Assembly (NCBI GenBank): GCA_003260075.1
Contig: QLIY01000119.1
Coordinates: 109,547 to 173,546 of the forward strand
Source: Phallusia mammillata
Lineage: Eukaryota > Chordata > Ascidiacea > Phlebobranchia > Ascidiidae
Length of the DNA stretch: 64,000 bases
Direction: 5' to 3'
Within the stretch, counting starts at the first letter, position 1, and the number at the start of each line of letters is the position of its first letter. The notes below the pieces were generated by a model. That model had not been told where the DNA came from, made no database searches, and was given only the letters and a program-made list of their open reading frames with translations. This document shows, piece after piece, positions 36,801-49,900 of the stretch. The position numbers and the translations under genes are program-made.

Positions 36801-37830
36801 TGTACCCCTTTGTCAAATCAAAGTATTCTTCGTACCCCTAAAAAAATTCTGATGGATTTTTTCAGGTATATATTGCTAAATTAAATTGCTTTTATAGCTC
36901 AATTAAACGTTAAATCGGTATTTCACACAGAAATTACTGGCGTGAAGTAAAAAAGCATAGTTATGAGACAATGAGGCTTCTTACTAAATAAAAGCTGCTC
37001 TGTGACCGGAGCATCTTCGTACCCCTTGATGTTCAATCTCGTACCCCCAGTTGGGAACCCCTGGTGTACACTGTACAGGGTTAGTGCGATAAAGAAACAT
37101 TGGAGGTAAATGCAACTGTCTTACGAACATCAATAGTTATCTTTTAAGGAGTAAATGCAGCAACATCGACAAAAATAATATTAATTATGTTATTTGGTTT
37201 ATTTCTGCTTTACACCGTTACCGATTTAGGGTTTTATTCGTTTACCGCGTTTAGATTAGCGCTTGTTGCAACAAGCGTTTTTTTATCAGTTTGTGGAATT
37301 AACGATCGATGCTCCTCTACCCCTGAACTGGCTGGTTCCAAGGTTTTTACCGTTAATTAATTTCCAAGGTTTTTACCGTTAAATAAAAACAGTAAAAACA
37401 TTGTATACACTAAATGTCACTAAATCATGTTGAAAAAGGGGGGGGGGTACTGTGTTCAGTAAAAACATTGTATACACTAAATGTCACTAAATCATGTTGA
37501 AAAAGTTAACATGGGTCGTAAGTCCCTGCTCGATCTTGACTGTTATATGCAGTGGTGGAATTCAAATTTATCATCAACCTGTTTTATCACAAAAGTCATA
37601 TTTTTCTGCCGGTTCTGTTACAAAATTCATTGACAGTAACCAGTAATGCTACCGGTTCGCTGATCTCAAAAATTTCGTGAGACGGTTCGATAGAACCGGT
37701 GCGAACCGGCTGAATCGGGGGGGGGGTATGATATAACACGTTTACAAATCACAACTGTTCGGCAGTAAAAGGCCTTAGGTACCTGTTCGGCGTTTTCGTG
37801 GTCTCTTAAATCATGCTCATTAGTTTCCAT
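30857..37830 (-). CDS. NACHT-LRR receptor (NLR family)
   Basis: This is a probable cytoplasmic innate-immune sensor. Exons in coding order are 37783-37830 (ATG), 36337-36445, 34169-35945 (one large NACHT exon), then LRR exons 33516-33677, 32673-32825, 32072-32239, 31853-32014, 31368-31529, 30964-31088 and a proposed short last exon 30857-30892. The NACHT exon shows Walker A GAAGIGKTT, Walker B IIMDGFDEA, an SRPG sensor and FSFTHLTWQEFLAA, the NLR winged-helix signature. About 150 residues precede NACHT and show no CARD, PYD or death domain that I recognise. Five full LRR exons are 153-168 bases, phase 0 on both sides and end in a Pro codon. A G run at about 35700 interrupts the NACHT exon; merging the shared CTCGAG on both sides restores the frame. 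Another G run at 31088 truncates the sixth LRR exon. The last intron would be GC-AG and only about 70 bases, so the terminus is uncertain. Confidence 0.9.
31089..31260. repeat. Redundant copy of the NLR 3' end
   Basis: Bases from about 30807 to 30953 recur at about 31099-31249, with G runs at 31088 and 31250 on either side. The copy includes the proposed last exon and is best read as a second haplotype contig. It replaces the upstream part of the sixth LRR exon, which appears lost. Confidence 0.75.
33032..33332. mobile_element. hAT-like MITE, 301 bp
   Basis: The termini are CAGTGGTTCCCAACC and, inverted, TAGTGGTTCCCAACC. The flanks CCTTACAC and CCTTACAA match at 7 of 8 (33024-33031 and 33333-33340). 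GGGGAGGAAT repeats occur near both ends. It lies in an NLR intron between LRR exons. Confidence 0.88.
36774..37063. mobile_element. hAT-like MITE, 290 bp
   Basis: The termini are CGGGGGTTCCCAAGC and, inverted, CAGGGGTTCCCAACT. The flanks GTGTACGC and GTGTACAC match at 7 of 8 (36766-36773 and 37064-37071). TTCGTACCCCT repeats occur subterminally. It lies in the first NLR intron. Confidence 0.88.
37552..37718. mobile_element. hAT-like MITE, truncated at a G run
   Basis: It starts CAGTGGTGGAATTCAAA and contains TTCATTGACAGTAACCAGTAATG and GAACCGG motifs in the reverse order of the element at 21498-21709, so it belongs to that family in opposite orientation. The other terminus is cut by the G run at about 37718, just upstream of NLR exon 1 in assembly order. 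Confidence 0.7.
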
Positions 37831-40516
37831 TTTCTTAAAATAGGTTCAATAGATTGTCTACACACATAAAAAGAAAATTGACAAAACAGTATTCACTAAC
37901 GTATAAGATAAACGATTTAAAATACCCTGTTCTTTTCTGTAAGCTACGTTGCCTGTACAAGAAGGCCAAGTCCCTGAAAGAGCCTATTTGTTTGTTGTTT
38001 TTATTTGGTAGCTAAGTGTCACGGGGGGGGGGACATTCAGTTACGACATCATGTATTGCATTTGTTTGCATGTTTGTTAAACGTTGCGAGGTAAAACTGC
38101 GAAGTATGGCTTGCATGCCTAGGTGGTCGACAACCGACGGGCCGAATAAAACAACCTCAAATTACTCATTTATTAAGAGTGGTGATAAATCGGTTAAAGA
38201 GTAATCAATTTCTCATTGCTGAACATTTGCAGTTTTAGGCTACAAGGCAGGTCTGCGATAAAATTTCGCTTTTTGCAAAAATGGTTGCTGACTCATGCCT
38301 ACACTAGCAAGAGTGCTTCCTCGCATATCCAGTCTACCTAAACCGAATTTTCGATTTCACTGAATTCGTATATTAAACCAGGGGACGCCAATCTTTTTCT
38401 TGCACTGCGGACCGTTTCAAGACTGAATTTTGGATTTTGGGGGGGGGGCACCTAAACCGAATTTTCGATTTCGCTGAATTCGTATATTAAACCAGGGGAC
38501 GCCTATCTTTTTCTTGCACTGCGGACCGTTTCAAGACTGAATTTTGGATTTTTTGTATGTATAGACCTGTCAATCAAACTTTCGGGACTAAACAGGCTTC
38601 CCAAAATCTAGTTCGGGCCGGGTTTCGGGCTTGTACTTTCGGGTTCGGGCCGGGTTTCGGGCTCCGTTTACAACTCTGACGCAGCGACAACTACTGCATT
38701 GTACTTAAGCATAAAGGGGGGGGGGCAAAACAATCCGAGTAAAATCAATATGTGTCCCCTTTAGGGAAGGGGACCCATAATTACTTTCTTGTCAACTGGC
38801 AACTCCTTGTAATTTGTTTGACTTAATTTTTGTTTTAAAATCACGCACTCACTTTAAGTAACTTACTCTACATCTAAAATAGAGAAACAGTTTCAAGTAT
38901 TTTCTATTTAAATAAAAGACTTACAGTGCCAATACAAGCAAAATACTCCTTTCCTTCACTCTCACTGTCTGTTTCTGTCTACAAGTATCACTGTTGGGGG
39001 GGGGGATCCCAAAATCTAGTTTGGGCCGGGTTTCGGGCTTGTACTTTCGGGTTCGGGCTCCGTTTTGCAACTCTGACGCAGCGACAACTACTGCATTGTA
39101 CTTAAGCATAAAAAGACCCACGCAACTGCATTCTTATTATAACAAAACAATAAATGACGCAAGTCACGATGGAACAAATTTACGACCAAATATATCTTCC
39201 CTTTACGTATACTAACTTTTTCTGTCTGCGTTTTTTGAATATTAGTCTCAAATTTTATCAATTAATTCGATCTTTAAACATTTTTGATGCCCTCAAAATA
39301 GAAACAGTGCTAAATTTTAGTTGTTAATTGTTTTATAAAACCATGAGGAATTTTTTACACTTGCGCCAATAAAAAAGAGCAATTTTGTCATACGAATACA
39401 TATAGAGGTCGAAAAAGGCAAAATCTTTGCAGTGGCAATATTGGAAGGATAGTTAGGGCTTGAAAATAGTCAGACAAATGCTTCTCGTTTTATATATGAT
39501 TGGGTTGCATACAAAATACTGCACCGTTGTGTAAAAAGGGGGGGGGGCTCAAAATTTTAACGACGAATCCAATCTTGAAACTTCTTGATTTCCTCAAAAT
39601 AGGAAGAGTATGAAGTTAAAGTAGTTAATTGTTTTATGAAACCATGAGGAGATTTTTACACTTGCGCCAATAAAAAAGAGCAATTTTGTCATACAAATAC
39701 ATATAGAGGTCGAAAAAGGCAAAATCTTTGCAGTGGCAATAGTGGAAGGATAGTTAAGGCTTCAAAATAGTCAGACAAATGCTTCTCGTATTATATATGA
39801 TTGGGTTGCATACAAAATACTGCACCGTTGTGTAAAAAACGTAGGTAGTAATTTAAAAAAGGCAACAAGGCAATTGGTCATAGTAAACAGGTAAAGTACT
39901 AAATGGCAACCATAAGACTTGCTAAAAGGGGGGGGGGGAGACTTGCTAAAATTACATAGAACGCTAATAACATGATTTTACAAAAACTAATGATTTTAGG
40001 TAACAAAGGTATATACTGCTTAAAAAATTAGTTTTAGGAAACCCAAATGAGGGTTTGAAATAAAACTGTTGTCACTTGATAATTACGGCTTTGGCTTAAA
40101 AAATGATTTAAAGTCAAAACGACAAAAAACTGCATTTCGTATGGACGGCATGTAGCAGTAACAAAAAGGGGGGGGGGTTACATAGAACGCTAATAACATG
40201 ATTTTGAAATCTAATGATTTTAGGTAACAAAGGTATATACTGCCTAAAAGTTTTTGGAAACCCAATTGCGACTGACATAAAACGTGATAGTTACGGTTTT
40301 GGCATCAAAATCGATTTAAAGTCAAAATGGAAAAAACTGCATTTCGTATGGACGGCATGTAGCAGTAGCAAAAATGTACATTATGATTTTGTGTTAAAAT
40401 TGCAAAAATAAAAACATGCAATGGAACAAGAAAGGGTTACAGAAAATGTATGGGCAGTACACCAGAAACTTAATGCAGTACAATTGTTTAAAAATACCGT
40501 CACGAAAAACTTTCCT
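37831..40516. other. Repeat-rich stretch between Smoothened and the NLR
   Basis: No gene is recognised. Redundant pairs joined by G runs include about 38335-38440 with 38449-38553, about 39240-39537 with 39548-39838, and about 39945-40160 with 40178-40375. A fragment starting CAGGGGACGCCAATC at about 38380 is the 5' end of a hAT-like element. Fragments of the TTTCGGGCTT repeat (38570-38680, 38995-39080) and the hairpin repeat (38726-38780) are present. It should include the NLR promoter and the Smoothened 3' untranslated region. Confidence 0.55.
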
Positions 40517-40874
40517 CTACAGTTCCATAGAGTTAAGTGACGCACTGCTACGTAAGTCATCCGAATCCAAACTCGAAGCGCTAAACGATGTGGCACCTGT
40601 CACTGTACCGTTATAGACATTTGTAGCACCTTCGGCAGATATGCCACCTGTTAATTGATCATTGCGGAAATCGGTGGCACCTGACGCTGTTTCTTGTAAG
40701 GCATTGGTGACACCTTGGGCGCGGATGGCACCTGACACTTTATCATGGTAGGCATTGGTGACACCATGGGCGCGGGTGGCACATGACACTGTATCATCGT
40801 AAACATTGGTTGCACCGTTGGCGGGCATGGCACCTGCCACTTTAGCATAGCCAACATTATTGGCACCATTGGCA

Positions 40875-40930
<56 letters not shown>

Positions 40931-43900
40931 ATACAGAGCGTTGTGGTCTTGAACAGGCGGATTGTTGAACATTTCCTTGGCTTTCTTGGATGATGAAGTG
41001 GTAAAGTTGGCAGATTTCGAAGGCTGGCAGTGCGGGATACTGTCGTTACTGGCACGGTTGGCATTGCGTAGGATGCCTTTAAGCTTCGGTTTCTGCATCG
41101 TGTCAGCTTCTGCCACTCCGCCAGGGTAATAGAAAGTACCGGGCAAGTGCGAATGATGGCTTGTGGCGTGACAGTTACATTCTGAAGTGGGAAGATACGG
41201 TTCGGTATTCCTACTTGGATGTCAACTTGGTAGTTATGGCTTTTATTAAAGTCATGATATTGTAGTAGAGAGTCTTGGACAGGTGTTGCAAAATTGAAAA
41301 CGGTGCCATGATTACAGTTAGCTTGATTAGGCAAGCCTTTGGAGGTCTGGCGTGTTCGTTGAAATATTTTACCGTAAAGGGTAGCCTAGTATATTTAAAA
41401 GGTTTGATTTTCTTACCTTGTGTGCATTGTGGGGCATAATGTACAGGAGCTGGGTTATCATGGTAACATGGGTGAGACAGGGTCGTCGCTGACGGATTGA
41501 TGGGGTAACGATAGGGGGAAGTGCCAATATAAGTGTCCTTGTATTTCTGAATGACAAAACGTAAAGTTATTTTTTAGTCATACTTTTATATTTAACAAAA
41601 CTTGTTCATGTAACAATGAACAACCAATTAATCATTCGAAAAGAATAGCGATTTAAAAAAACGAACAAGGCTGGAAAAAATGATAAACAAGTGTCTGTAG
41701 CAGTGGTTCTCAAACTTTTTTATTGTCGGGGCCAAATGGTATTTTTTAAGTGTGTAGGGAGCCGCAAAAAAAACGAAACCTTGAGAAAATCACTAAAGAA
41801 GATGACTTTGAAAGCTAAAATAGCAATGTTTGGTGGTTTTCTGAGGTCTGGTGCGAGCCGCAAAATAAGTAGTTGGGAGCCGCATGCGGCCCCGAAAACC
41901 GAGTTTGAGAAATACTGGTCTATAGCGAGTAAACTCCAAACAGGGTCCTTATAACTTTGTTTACAAAATGAGTATTAAATGTTGCTATCAAAACGTTAGG
42001 AACCACTGCTCTGAAACAGTAAAATTTTTAGCGGAAACTTACATCCGTATAAGAAGGCTTTCTTTTCTCTGGTTCTTCATCTTTTACTTCCTTCAACGTT
42101 TTTCCATCAATCTGCCAGAAAAATAAATTAAAACACTATCAAAAGTGGAAGCAAGTATGCCCTCCTTACTTACCAACAAAACAGCAGTTTTCACATTACT
42201 AGCTGACAGATATTTGGTTCATTAAAAAAATACAGCATAAACCAGTGGTTCTTCACTTTTTTATCATCTTAGCTCCGAGATGAAGCTATTCACCCCTTAC
42301 TTAAAAAAACTGAAATTACAAACTATTACGTCACAGAGAGATGACGTCACAAAAATATCACAATGTAACTACCCCACAAACATGTAAAATTACCCTTTTA
42401 GGGGTAAATACTAGGGATGTGCCAAAACTGCAAATGTTCTGTTTGGTCGAGGGGGGGGGGGGAAGTAACTACCCCACAAACATGTAAAATTACCCTTTTA
42501 GGGGTAAATACCAAACCCAAAAGTTAAAAAACACTGGGCTTAAACCAATACTGCAACATAAAATCACATTACTTACATATTGTGCGACAGCCCATAAGCC
42601 TGGTTCAATCTCATTGTCTGACTTTTTCTGTCCTCTTTTCTGTGACGTCTTGGGTTGTTGCCAGGTGACGTTGTGCTGGTTGTCAAGTTTAGAGCGCTCT
42701 TCCGGAAGAAGGCCTCCTCTCCTAACCACCATTTTTGGGACATTTCGAATCCAGCTTGATGATACATCCTGTTATATAGGATAAACTTGTCTAGCATAGA
42801 TATGTTGAATTGTATTTTAGCCCTACAGTCATTACTTGGTCACTTAAATTACTTTGGGGTTTAATGGCAAAAATATCGGCCCAAACAGATGTAAAAAGCA
42901 ATATGCTCTATTTGAGATGTTATTCTTGTCATTGAACTTATAAACTGATTCGTGTATAGTGTTCCTAATTACTTCTACTGACCCAGGAACACAAACTGCA
43001 TAGTCCAGGAGGGAATGGGGGTTTACTCTACTAGATCTATAAGAACTTTTTTGGTGGCCCAATTTCCTCATGTTGAAGTAGTTTGACAATTAATATGAGC
43101 AAATTAAAGATGTCTGCTTGCTAAATTTCACGGTAAAAAACGAGAAACACTCACTCAATTTCAGGTAGAATGAAATATCCTCAGTTCCCCATTCGAATAA
43201 AAAAATAATTTTTAAATGCCATTTTTTTAAAGAAACTAGTAACCAAAAAAGGTTTTGATGACTTAAAGATTCCTGAAAAAATGGATAATGGCGGGGGGGG
43301 GGGATCAGTTCCCCATTCGAATAAAAAAAAAAATTTTTAAATGCCATTTTTTTAAAGAAACTAGTAACTCAAAAAGGTTTTGATGACTTAAAGATTCCTG
43401 AAAAAATGGATAATGGCGTTTGTACATTGCATATATTTAACATTTCCAAACTGACTTACAAATGTCCATTAGCAAGTTGTCATTTACCAGTCTCTAGCAA
43501 TATTGCATAATTTTGAGATAACTTCACATATACATCACCCATTTGTTTGTCATATTAGAATACAAGGCTCCTACAAAATAACTGTCATTCAAATTCTTAC
43601 CTGTGACATACTGTGCATATCGAGGTCCATGTCAACTGGGTCTTGATGTGTCATGGTGTGTTCGCTATATTCAATGTCTGGTCCGTTGTCACTGTCTTCA
43701 TCAAAGTTTGCAGTGCTTCTGTTTTGGATAAATTTAATGATTCTTAAACAACCCTGTCATTCACCATATGATCATTTTTTAACACAGCAGTTTTGGAAAT
43801 TTTTTTAACAACTTTTTTCGGTGACTCTATTGCAGTGATTCTCAAACTTATACTGATTGTGTACCATCTGGCAGCTTTTTCTACCGCAGTGTACCACCTA

Positions 43901-46900
43901 AATCTTGTTCGAATGGGTAGACCAAGAGTTCTTCTTGACTACACTAGCTAATTCATGAAAGCAGCATGTTAGCAATTTCAAAAATACGTCCTAGACCAGT
44001 GGTTCTCAATTGGTGGTCCATGATGACTTTTTGGGTGGTCCACAGGACATCCACTAAGTTTGTTGATAAACCAGAGGGGGGGGGGATGTTCACTGTATTC
44101 AATGTCTGGTCCGTTGTCACTGTCCTCATCAAAGTTTGCAGTGCTTCTGTTTGAATAAATATAACGATTCTTAAACAATGTTAAGCAGTTGATGCAGGAT
44201 TATAATATGTTTACAGTGTTTCATTATTTTTACAGTATTTTAATATTTCGTTCTACTGGTGCCAAGGATAGAAAAAGTACTCATTTTTAGTTTGTTAATT
44301 TTACATTTTTGCTAAAGTTTCACACACATTTATAATAATAAAGTGCTTGTTCACAGTTCAAGATATCTATAATAACAGACATGTACAACTGCAGTTGTGG
44401 CAATTGAAAAAAAGTTTTTTCGGTGCCCCTGATGAATAAAGACATGTTATTTCTCTTTAACATAATACAACTGAAGTCTTTCTGTTGTACGATGTACTAA
44501 AAAATTATTGAGATATATTATACAGTTCTGCAAGCCTACATAGTATGAAAAACATATTGCTACAAGAGGTGTTATACAGAACCCACTCTCTGAAACCTAT
44601 TCAGTATCCAAAAATTACCATATGCCAAGGCATAGGCAAGCAAAATCTAGCCTTTGGTGGGATCAGAATCTATGAAAGGAACCTTTTGAGCTAGGCAAGT
44701 TGACTAGTAAACCTGAACAAATTTTTATGGAAGCAATGACTCACTTAGATGTGCCCTTCTTAAGTATGTTCCTCAGTGCAAAGGCCTTAGCAATAATTCT
44801 GCTTCGATGACGAATCCGTTTCATTTCATCATCACTTCTCCCAATTAATCTGAAAAAATGCAACAGTTAATCTTATTGAGCAATTATGTGGATTTTGGCA
44901 CTAATAAATAAAACTAAGGGGCTTTTTGCATGTCCATGATAATGACCCCAAAAAAACTTGATAAAAAAGTTAAATGGCTGAAAAGTTTAATGAACACAAA
45001 ACCTCATGCTTGTAAATTAGTTCTTTCCATTCAACAATTTCCATGTTAAAATTATAAGGGGGGGGGGAGTATCAAAGGTATATACATGTGGTACTCGTAC
45101 TTGGTATCGGTACTCGCTTCAAAACCTGATATCATCCCATCACTACTGATTAGGCCGTGAATACGTGTTACCATTTCATATTTGGCAAGTTTGAAAATCT
45201 ATTTGATTTTGAGTAAGTCTTAAAAGTAATTTATTTGGTCAAGCAGAAATATTAGCCATGCAGCTTATGATGCAATAATGGAACCATCATCTTACTTGGA
45301 TGTGCCTTTCTTTAGTATGTTCCTTAGTGCAAAGGCCTTAGCGATGATTCTGCTTCGATGGCGTATTCTCTTCATTTCATCATCACTTCTCCCAATTAAT
45401 CTGAAAAAATGCAACAGTGGGGGGGGGGAAAAAAAATATTTAAAAAAAAATACAGTACTGATTTGAAAGCCAAATTGTGATAGGTGAGAAAAAATCTGCC
45501 ATCAATATTCTATTTCAGTGGTTCTCAACCCTTTAAAGTTTGCGGGCCGGTGGGGGGGGGGGAAAAGAGCAATGAGGTTCAGTTTTATTACACTAATGCT
45601 GGGTTGGTTTTTCAGGTTGGGGGGGGGGGATAAGAAAGGTGTAGACCAGTGATTCTTAACCGCGGCTCTTAACTACTTATTTTGCGGCTTGCACCAGACC
45701 TCAATGATTTGCTATTTTAGCTTTCAGGTAATAATCTTTAATGATTTTCTGAGGTCATTACCTAAAGAACTACCATTTGGCCCTGACAATAAAAAAGGTT
45801 GAGAACCACTGGTGTAGACTTACTTAAACCAAGCTCTTCTCCAGTTAGCAAATGAGGCTCTGGTCCAAACCCAAGCACTCATTACAATCCCAGTTCCAAA
45901 CAGAGCTATGAGGTTCAGTTTTATTACACTAATGCTGGGTTGGTTTTTCAGGTTGCAAGTGAGAGGAGGGGACCCACTTAATTGCTGAAGGACTGTCACA
46001 TTTGCTTCACATCTAAAAAAGACAACATAGAATGTTTTAGGTAATGATTGGAGAAAAAATAAAAGTCAAAGCCTGTTTGCATTTATATTCATTTTTTACA
46101 TATATTTCAATTGAGAATGACACAAGTTACAGTTGAAACGTCATGTTTTATACCAGGGGTCAGGAACCTTTTAGGCGACGCGTGCCAATTTACTTGTTAT
46201 TTCCGTGTGTTAATGAACGCACGTGCCAACGTTTGTCTAAATTAGGGGTCGGCAACCTTTTAGGCGACGCATGCCAATTTACTTGTTATTTCCATGTGTT
46301 AATGACCTCGCGTGCCAAAGTTTTTCTAAATAATAGTGGTTCGTGCTAGCAGATATCAATAATAAAGAGAAAGCTTTATTATAGAGTGTTTTGTGCATGT
46401 AAGGCTCAATTTTATATCAATGATACGATAAAAACTATAAACAAGCAGTGTAACAGGTTAAATTTTTACTTTAATATAAACACGCAAATCGGTTGGCGTG
46501 CCATGAAAAACCACCTCACGTGCCAACCTTGGCATGTATGCAAGGGGTTGCCGACCCCTGTTCTATACAAATATATTGGCTTGTTTGACTTTTGCTTGAA
46601 GTAAATGATTTAGACACACCTTAGATTTAGGTTGTCATTAAAATACATTGAGACAGTTTACTTCATAGAGAATCTATTAAGGTTGTATAACAAGGAAACA
46701 TAAAAAAAATCTTACTTAATGTATTCACGAAAGCTGCGATCCCACGCTGCTTGGTTTGTGAAATCGTAAACATGAACAGCAAAAGTGACGAACACAAATA
46801 TAAAGGCAAGTACTGTAAACACTCCTGCAAAACATAAACATCAATACAATATTTAATTTACATTTATACCTTATTATTTCAATCAGTTACAACCACGTTT

Positions 46901-49900
46901 GCTATCGACATGGGCCCCAAAATAAGGACAGTCAAAAAATAAGCTTTCGAATAAATCTTTGCATTTATACGAGCCATGACACATCACAATTTTTTTGGCG
47001 GAAACGATCTGTTTAAGCAACTTCTGTTCGTAGTAAATACTTTGTGCATCTCACGACAGTTTAGGTCTAGGTTTACTTTTGCTTGTAGCTGGGATTTGAC
47101 TTGTAGTTGTTAAAAATGAAACAAAGAAGGAATCAAGTCAAAAACAAGGACATTTCTTACAAATAAGGACAATACATTTTTCCAAAACAAGGATCTTAGA
47201 AATAAGAATGCGTTGGCAACCCTGGTTACAGCCCTTTACAAAGGCTGCTTAACGCTTNTACAGCAAGCCCTTAAAGAATGGGACGAGCCGTGATGGGATG
47301 AGTACCCGGTACTCGGTATCGAAATATTTTGTCTAAGTTTTCGATACCAACATGCGAGTACTGAAGGCCGATTTACACCATAAGAATACGGGCAACTTTT
47401 GTGGTGTTTACATTTTTCGGCATGTGTGTGTGCACGCCTGTAACTCGGCCATGGCAGATAAATTAGCTAGTGATATACAACCAAGTACAACACTACACTT
47501 AAGTACTCGGTAATCGTACTCGAAGGTATATACATGTGGGGTATCGAAGGTATATACATATGGTACTCGGTATCGGTACTCGCTTCAAAACCTGGTATCG
47601 TCCCATCCCTAGGTAACCCTAATACAAAGCAGTACTGATCTTACTTTCCATCAGTACTTCTCAATGCTAAACATTTGTCACCAGCACTCCAATGACTTGA
47701 AGACCGCCGTTTAGAGGTAGAAGCAGGATGATGCTTTTCTTTAGCCTCTTTGGCTGTTTCTGTTCCCAACAAGTCTTCAGTGAGTTGAATTACCTAAAAA
47801 TGCAGTTATTAAAACAATTTCATGCAGCAAAAAAAACAATATTATTCACAGTAGTGTTGTTGNTGAAAAGTTAGCTAGTTCAATAAATGGCTACTTTTCA
47901 ATTCCCGCTACTCACATACCTGACTACTCACCCACTTTGAACTGCTATCTCCAACCCACCAGCTAAAACCCATTGTTGGGAGACAATGACATTTCTTGCT
48001 AAATAATTATTGTTTTGCAAATATTATGTTTTTCAAAACAAAGCGCCTAATATCTACTGTATAACAAAACAGTAGAACCTGTTCAAATGGCTCTGTGGCC
48101 CATTAAAAATGTCTTCATGGCCTAGTACTGGGCCATGGCCCACAGTTTGGGAACCACTGTTCTATACAAATATATTGGCTTGTTTGACTTTTGCTTGAAG
48201 TAAATGACACACCTTAGATTTAGGTTGTCGTTAAAATACATTGAGACAGTTTACTTCATAGAGAATCTATTAAGGTTGTAAAACAAGGAAACATAAAAAA
48301 AATCTTACTTAATGTATTCACGGAAACTGCGATCCCACGCTGCTTGGTTTGTGAAATCGTAAACATGAACAGCAAAAGTGACGAACACAAATATAAAGGC
48401 AAGTACCGTAAACACTCCTGCAAAACATAAACATCAATACAATATTTAATTTCCATTTATACCTTATTATTTCAATCAGTTACAACCACGTTTGCTATCG
48501 ACCCCCCCCCCCCACGCTGCTTGGTTTGTGAAATCGTAAACATGAACAGCAAAAGTGACAAACACAAATATAAAGGCAAGTACTGTAAACACTCCTGCAA
48601 AACATAAACATCAATACAATATTTAATTTACATTTATACCTTATTATTTCAATCAGTTACAACCACGTTTGCTATCGCCATGGGCCCCAAAATAAGGACA
48701 GTCAAAAAATAAGCTTTTGAATAAATCTTTGCATTTATACGAGCCATGACACATCACAATTTTTTTGGCGGAAACGATCTGTTTAAGCAACTTCTGTTCG
48801 TAGTAAATACTTTGTGCATCTCACGACAGTTTAGGTCTAGGTTTACTTTTGCTTGTAGCTGGGATTTGACTTGTAGTTGTTAAAAATGAAACAAAGAAGG
48901 AATCAAGTCAAAAACAAGGACATTTCTTACAAATAAGGACAATACATTTTTCCAAAACAAGGATCTTAGAAATAAGAATGCGTTGGCAACCCTGGTTACA
49001 GCCCTTTACAAAGGCTGCTTAACGCTTAGTCTGACCACACTAAAATCTTTTTTTTTAAAGTTCAATGTAGCTATCCAAATAAACACAATGTATTAAGTCG
49101 TATTGCATGTGCTTACCAATTCGAATCATGGTCCAAGTAATTTTTGAGAGAGATTTGTCGTTAAGTAAACCACTGTGTCCTGTTCTTATGGAGAAAAGGA
49201 TCACCAAACCACGGCAGAGAAAAAAGCCACCAATGATCAAAACAACACCAACTGGAAGTAGAAGTAATCCCAAGCGATACCTGGACAAGAATTTAGAAGG
49301 CTACATCAGCTCCGGGACAGATAAAAGGTCCAAAACATTCTACTCCGCCGGGAGTTCATTGTCCCGTGTGTCATAGAATTGGCACCAATATATTTATCAA
49401 AACTCTCCAATTTTTTTTTTAATTTTGTATATTTTTAACTTCAATATTTGAAAAAAAGTGTGTATTTTTATCCAACATGCATTTGCATTAGTGTCCTTAA
49501 TTTTTTTTGCAGTAATCTGAAATCCCTAATTTAACTTCTATTACATATAAGATTAATTAGCCTGGTGCAAACAAAAACACAGAAATTTTGTTAAGAATAA
49601 ACTGGTTTAATTAACAAACTGTTTTTTTTACAGCACACTTTAGCAAACAGGTACATGTTAAAGTAGGGGTATGCAACATTTTAACTGGTTTCAGGTTTTG
49701 CTACATATTTTATTGATGCCTAAACCAACCACATCTGTTTCAAACGCAATTATTCCCCCCCCCCCAACAACACCAACTGGAAGTAGAAGTAATCCCAAGC
49801 GATACCTGGACAAAAATTTAGAAGGCCATGTCAGCTCAGGGACAGATAAAAGGTCCAAAACATTCTACTCCGCCGGGAGTTCGTTGTCCCGTGTGTCATA

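Noticed and set aside
44630..44705. tRNA gene on the minus strand
   Set aside because: A weak B-box-like GATTCTGATCCC is present, but no cloverleaf can be drawn.
46716..48594. True triplication of Smoothened exon 9
   Set aside because: Flanking introns of the first and third copies are nearly identical for hundreds of bases and a C run separates copies; including more than one would repeat TM6.
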